From assembly GCF_009689005.1 (NCBI RefSeq), contig NZ_AP021879.1:4464001-4528000 (forward strand): 64,000 nucleotides of DNA, given 5' to 3'. The notes below the pieces were generated by a model. The model made no database searches and had not been told where the DNA came from. It saw only the letters and a list, made by a program, of their open reading frames with translations. This stretch comes from Desulfosarcina ovata subsp. ovata (GTDB lineage Bacteria; Desulfobacterota; Desulfobacteria; Desulfobacterales; Desulfosarcinaceae). Below are positions 60,648-64,000 of the stretch, one piece after another. The first letter of the stretch is position 1. The number at the start of each line of letters is the position of its first letter. The translations under genes were made by a program, and so were the position numbers.

Positions 60648-61331
60648 TCATATCTCCAAACGGGTAACGGAAATCATTCCGCCGAAACAGACATCCACAT
60701 CACTGCCGGCGGAACGGGGGCGGTCGTGAATGATTCCGTGGTAGTGATAGGTTCCGTTCTCCTCGCTGTACCGATAATGATGAGGATGTTTATCCAGCGA
60801 GCAAAACCGATGGGTGGGCATTATTTTGGTATCCAGCGGGCTGGGCAGGTTGATATTCCAGAATTGGCCGATCGCCAGGGGCTGCGTTAGGATAATGGGA
60901 AGCAGGTGCGCGGCCAGCCTTTGAACCGCCGGCCAGGGAATGGTCCATTGCGGCGCAATATACTGGGAAATGGCGACGGCGCGAACCCCGAGAATGGATG
61001 CTTCCCGGGCGGCGGCGACGGTGCCGGACTGGTAGACATCACTGCCCAGGTTGGCACCCGGATTGATTCCGGCGACGACCCAGTTCGCATCGGGGACAAA
61101 GGCTTTTAGGGCCAGCCGCGTGCAGTCGGCAGGGGTGGCATGAACCACATACATTCGACTGTTCGGTTGTTCCACCCGTATGGGGTCCCGCATGGTCACC
61201 CGGTGGCCCACATTGGATTGAGGGGCGGCCGGTGCCACCACGGTGATTTCGCCCAGCGGGGTTAGCGCTTGAACCAGTGCCGCCAGTCCGGGTTGGTCGT
61301 ATCCATCGTCATTGGTAATTACAATTTTCAC
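60648..61331 (-). CDS. surE: 5'/3'-nucleotidase SurE
   Basis: 227 residues, slightly shorter than E. coli SurE (253). N-terminal metal motif MKIVITNDDGYDQPGLAAL, then VVAPAAPQSNVGHRVTMRDP, GINPGANLGSDVYQSGTVAAAREASILGVRAVAIS and NINLPSP, all standard. It dephosphorylates nucleoside monophosphates and is linked to stress survival. Nudix and SurE together suggest a nucleotide-cleanup pair. Confidence 0.94.
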   Translation of the reverse strand: MKIVITNDDGYDQPGLAALVQALTPLGEITVVAPAAPQSNVGHRVTMRDPIRVEQPNSRMYVVHATPADCTRLALKAFVPDANWVVAGINPGANLGSDVYQSGTVAAAREASILGVRAVAISQYIAPQWTIPWPAVQRLAAHLLPIILTQPLAIGQFWNINLPSPLDTKIMPTHRFCSLDKHPHHYRYSEENGTYHYHGIIHDRPRSAGSDVDVCFGGMISVTRLEI

Positions 61332-61561
61332 ACAGGCTCCACCTGATAAGTTATGGGAAAGATCTCAGCGTCACGATCATATCAGCCCGAAAAGAGAATG
61401 CAACCCTGACCGATAAATTCAAGATACGAATCGGAATAAGGGAGAGGGTTGTTGCGCAGCAGGTCATATGATAAATCAAATAGTGGTTTGCGTTTGGGAA
61501 ACGGGTGCCGCCATTTGTTTCGACCGGAATACCTGCAAAATAAAATGATCAGGAGAGGACC

Positions 61562-62140
61562 ATGAGCAATCAAATACCTTCCCGTGAAACAGCCCTGAGC
61601 CTTCTTAAAAAATACAACCAGAGCGACAGTCTCATCAAACATGCCTATGCCGTCGAGGGGGTGATGCGGTACATGGCCCGCAAATATGGTGAGGATGAAG
61701 ACGAATGGGGAGTTGTCGGTCTGATCCACGATTTGGATTATGAGCAGTTTCCTGATCAGCATTGCACCAAGACGGCGGAGATCCTTGCGCAGAACAGATG
61801 GCCCGAACATCTGATCCGGGCCGTGGTCAGCCATGGGTGGGGGATCTGCTCGGATGTCAAGCCCGAAACCACCCTGGAAAAAGTACTCTATGCCATCGAT
61901 GAACTCACCGGCCTGGTAGCCACTTCGGCCCTGGTGCGGCCGACCAAAAGTGTGCTGGACATGAAGGCCAAGTCGGTCAAGAAGAAGTGGAAGGACAAAC
62001 GCTTTGCCGCTGGTGTAGATCGCAACATCATCCAGCAGGGTGCTGACATGCTGGGGGTGGATTTGGGAGATCTGATTACCGACACGATCATGGGCATGCG
62101 TGAGGTGTCCGAGCAAATCGGACTGAAAGGAGACGCTTAA
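61562..62140 (+). CDS. HD domain phosphohydrolase-like protein
   Basis: 192 residues. HD superfamily: SLIKHAYAVEGVMRYMARKYGEDEDEWGVVGLIHDLDYEQFPDQH carries H...HD, and a final Asp is in VLYAIDELTGLV. The family hydrolyses phosphoesters of nucleotides or related compounds; the substrate is unknown. GGAGAGGACC precedes the ATG. The DUF6485 gene starts one base after its stop codon. Confidence 0.85.
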   Translation: MSNQIPSRETALSLLKKYNQSDSLIKHAYAVEGVMRYMARKYGEDEDEWGVVGLIHDLDYEQFPDQHCTKTAEILAQNRWPEHLIRAVVSHGWGICSDVKPETTLEKVLYAIDELTGLVATSALVRPTKSVLDMKAKSVKKKWKDKRFAAGVDRNIIQQGADMLGVDLGDLITDTIMGMREVSEQIGLKGDA

Positions 62141-62141
62141 C

Positions 62142-62345
62142 ATGGAGTGTAAAAAAGAAAGCAATCTCGAGCGCTGTAACTGCTCCTACGAACCCTGTTC
62201 GCGAAAGGGTGTCTGTTGTGACTGCATCAAATACCACGTCAAGATGCGCCAGTTGCCGGCCTGTGTGTTTCCTGACGATGCCGAACGCACCTATGACCGC
62301 AGCTTCGACCATTTTGCCCGCCTGGTGCAGGCGAAGCGGATTTGA
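62142..62345 (+). CDS. DUF6485 cysteine-rich small protein
   Basis: 67 residues. CNCSYEPCSRKGVCCDCIKYHVKMRQLPACVFPDDAERTYDRSFDHF matches the DUF6485 pattern (C-C-x4-C...G-C-C-x-C...PAC-F). Cysteine content suggests a metal or iron-sulfur site. It is cotranscribed with the HD gene. No known function. Confidence 0.8.
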   Translation: MECKKESNLERCNCSYEPCSRKGVCCDCIKYHVKMRQLPACVFPDDAERTYDRSFDHFARLVQAKRI

Positions 62346-62409
62346 TCCGTCAGGTTGCCGAAAGCTAAGGCAGGATCAGGTGGTTTTACGAATTCGTCAA
62401 AGGATAACC

Positions 62410-62664
62410 ATGACCTTACAGACCCAACTCAAACAGATACTGGTGACCGAGCTGAATATCCGCGACATCCCGCCGGAGACCATCGACGACGATGAACCGA
62501 TTTTCGGTGACCGCCTGGGGCTGGACTCCATCGATGCATTGGAGATGGTTTACCAGGTGGAACAGCATTTTGGCATCTCCATCAAGGACAAAAATGAGGC
62601 CCGTACGGCCCTGCAGACCATCAACACCCTGACGGCCTACATCACGGCCCGTCTGCCGAACTGA
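62410..62664 (+). CDS. Acyl carrier protein
   Basis: 84 residues from ATG 62410 with AAAGGA upstream. The 4'-phosphopantetheine attachment Ser is in RLGLDSIDALEMVYQVEQHFG. Differs from FabC/AcpP in its basic start (TLQTQLKQILVTELNIRDIPPETIDDDEPIF) and resembles specialised ACPs of secondary or lipid pathways. An ABC exporter ATPase gene starts three bases after it, suggesting a dedicated acyl-product pathway that continues to the right of the window. Confidence 0.88.
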   Translation: MTLQTQLKQILVTELNIRDIPPETIDDDEPIFGDRLGLDSIDALEMVYQVEQHFGISIKDKNEARTALQTINTLTAYITARLPN

Positions 62665-62667
62665 CCG

Positions 62668-63420
62668 ATGCCCTATCTGGCCCTGGAGGCCCATGGATTG
62701 GCCCACCGCTATCCGGGTGCATCCCAACCGGCCCTGCACGGCCTGGACCTGACCCTGCACAAAGGGGAAATTTTCGGTCTGCTGGGGCCCAACGGCGCCG
62801 GCAAAACCACAACCATTTCGATCCTCAGCACGATCCTGAAACCCGATGCCGGGTCGCTGATGATGAACGGCATCGACCCGTGGCGCCATCGGCGGGCCGT
62901 GCGCCGGATTATCGGCCTGGTACCCCAGGAAATCGCTCTTTACCCGTCGTTGACGACCCGGGAGAATCTGCGTTTTTTTGGACGCCTGCAGAACCTGCGG
63001 GGACGGCATCTGCGCCGGCGGATCGACGCTACCCTGGCCGCAGTGGGGCTGGAACAGCGGGCGGATCAGCCCATCGCTACCTTTTCCGGCGGCATGAAAC
63101 GCCGTGCCAACCTGGCCGTGGGACTGCTTCACGAGCCGCAGGTGCTTTTCCTGGACGAGCCCACCGTGGGCATCGACCCCCAGTCGCGCCAGTTGATCCT
63201 TGAACAGATCGAGGCCTTCCGGAACCAGGGTACCACCATGCTCTACACCACCCACAGCATGGAAGAGGCCCAGCGGATTTGCTCACGCGTCGCCATCATG
63301 GATCAGGGCCGGATCCTGGCCCAGGATACGCTGGATCGGCTGCTGGCCGGAAACCCCGGAACTGCCGATCTGGGGGAACTTTTCCTGCACCTGACCGGCA
63401 AAGCGCTGAGGGACGGGTAG
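62668..63420 (+). CDS. ABC-2 type exporter ATP-binding protein
   Basis: 250 residues. Walker A GPNGAGKTT, Q-loop VPQEIALYPSLTTRENLRFFG, signature FSGGMKRRANLAVGLLH, Walker B VLFLDEPTVGIDPQSR, H-loop TTHSMEEAQR. Typical of exporters of the DrrA/Nod type for drugs, lipids or polysaccharide parts. It is linked to the ACP gene upstream (three-base gap) and the permease downstream (one-base gap). Confidence 0.92.
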   Translation: MPYLALEAHGLAHRYPGASQPALHGLDLTLHKGEIFGLLGPNGAGKTTTISILSTILKPDAGSLMMNGIDPWRHRRAVRRIIGLVPQEIALYPSLTTRENLRFFGRLQNLRGRHLRRRIDATLAAVGLEQRADQPIATFSGGMKRRANLAVGLLHEPQVLFLDEPTVGIDPQSRQLILEQIEAFRNQGTTMLYTTHSMEEAQRICSRVAIMDQGRILAQDTLDRLLAGNPGTADLGELFLHLTGKALRDG

Positions 63421-63421
63421 T

Positions 63422-64000
63422 ATGCTTTCCCTGATGGCTGTCATTCAAAAAGAATTGCTGCTGCTCCTGCGGGACCGGGCCGGGCTGCTGGTGCTTTTCG
63501 TCATGCCGGCCGTACTTGTGGTGGTGGTTACCCTGGTCCAGGAAAATGCCCTCAAAACCATGGGGGCCGTGGATACCCGCATTCTATTGATCAACCAGGA
63601 CACCGGGGCCCTGGGCCGTCAGATGGTCGAGGCCCTGGAGGCGGCCGAAGGGGTTAGGGTCACCCGCCAGGTTAAGGGCCGTGCGCCGTCACGCGTCGAG
63701 GCCCTGGCCCTGGTAGCCGATGGGGTTTACCAGCTCTGCCTGATTATTCCCTCCGGGATGACCGAGCGGGTGCGCGCCCGTGCCCGGTCGAGTGCGCAGG
63801 CCAGCCTTTCGGAGAAAAAGGGGACGGAGCCGGAGGCCACCGAACCGATGCCATGCATCGAAGTGCACTTCGATCCGACCGTTATGGGGAGCTTTCGTTC
63901 GGCCGTCGGCCACCTGCTTGACCTGATGGTGTTGCGGCTGGAGGTGGCCGAGAAAATAAAGGCTCTGGGAGAGCTGCTTCCCGAGGTGATCCACCGCTCG
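63422..64000 (+). CDS. ABC-2 type permease, 5' part (runs off the window)
   Basis: Starts at ATG 63422, one base after the ATPase stop; 193 codons are in frame to the window end without a stop. N-terminus MLSLMAVIQKELLLLLRDRAGLLVLFVMPAVLVVVVTLVQ is the ABC-2 pattern of a cytoplasmic QKELL helix and the first membrane segment; a large periplasmic domain follows (VDTRILLINQDTGALGRQMVEALEA), as in YhhJ/Nod-type exporters. It should pair with the upstream ATPase. Confidence 0.85.
   Translation, partial: MLSLMAVIQKELLLLLRDRAGLLVLFVMPAVLVVVVTLVQENALKTMGAVDTRILLINQDTGALGRQMVEALEAAEGVRVTRQVKGRAPSRVEALALVADGVYQLCLIIPSGMTERVRARARSSAQASLSEKKGTEPEATEPMPCIEVHFDPTVMGSFRSAVGHLLDLMVLRLEVAEKIKALGELLPEVIHRS

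Noticed and set aside
1..64000. CRISPR array, rRNA or intact insertion sequence
   Set aside because: No regularly spaced direct repeats, rRNA stretches or transposase genes were seen on either strand.

Overview
The window looks like chromosome from a Desulfobacterota (former deltaproteobacterial) organism close to the Desulfosarcina/Desulfococcus group. This is inferred from gene content: a Liv-type ABC transporter linked to acyl-CoA ligases, a FadN/FadA beta-oxidation operon, a PrkA-DUF444-SpoVR stress cluster, an NtrC-type two-component system, a PilMNOPQ operon, and DUF6485 and FmdB zinc-ribbon proteins. No lineage marker such as rRNA is present. Most of the sequence is GC-rich, but the type IV pilus region (about 51.5-60 kb) is visibly AT-richer. 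I see no rRNA, tRNA, CRISPR array, integrase or intact insertion sequence.

Layout. 0-11 kb is acyl-CoA and small-molecule metabolism: an acyl-CoA synthetase tail, two Liv permeases, a binding protein and an ATPase, a LEA14-like lipoprotein, a divergent AMP-binding protein, a CoA-transferase/GNAT fusion, an MBL hydrolase and an OleA-like thiolase. 11-20 kb holds a VanZ-like protein, EttA, a YihY protein, a DUF4126 protein, then a pseudopilin, an HD-GYP phosphodiesterase, a small membrane protein and a HAMP protein. 20-26 kb holds a DAHP synthase with a Tyr/Phe leader-peptide attenuator, then a fadN-fadA operon with an overlapping promoter and TGAATGA-type operator, and an AHL-lactonase-like gene. 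26-36 kb is housekeeping: DUF1848, DusB, QueF, DNA polymerase I, an EamA transporter and a cytidylate-kinase-like protein. 36-44 kb is a minus-strand operon of prkA, a DUF444/YeaH gene, spoVR, a second PrkA-type AAA gene and an alpha/beta hydrolase. 44-51 kb holds RecN, FmdB, SH3, PfkB and TPR proteins and a sigma-54 two-component pair. 52-60 kb is pilMNOPQ preceded by a small XRE protein and followed by a large Ig-like lipoprotein. 60-64 kb holds Nudix, SurE, HD and DUF6485 proteins, then an acyl carrier protein and an ABC-2 exporter that run off the window.

The points most worth a second look are these. (1) The DAHP synthase attenuator is complete: aromatic run, antiterminator strand and terminator. 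(2) A CoA-transferase domain with Gln in place of the expected catalytic Glu is fused to a GNAT acetyltransferase, next to an acyl-CoA ligase that lacks the A10 lysine such acetyltransferases usually modify. (3) Two different PrkA-type proteins bracket DUF444 and SpoVR. (4) At least five intergenic palindromes share short anchor motifs but have different, internally complementary arms. (5) An OleA-like enzyme occurs without oleB, oleC or oleD nearby.

All function calls rest on reading motifs and recalled family features; no database search was run.
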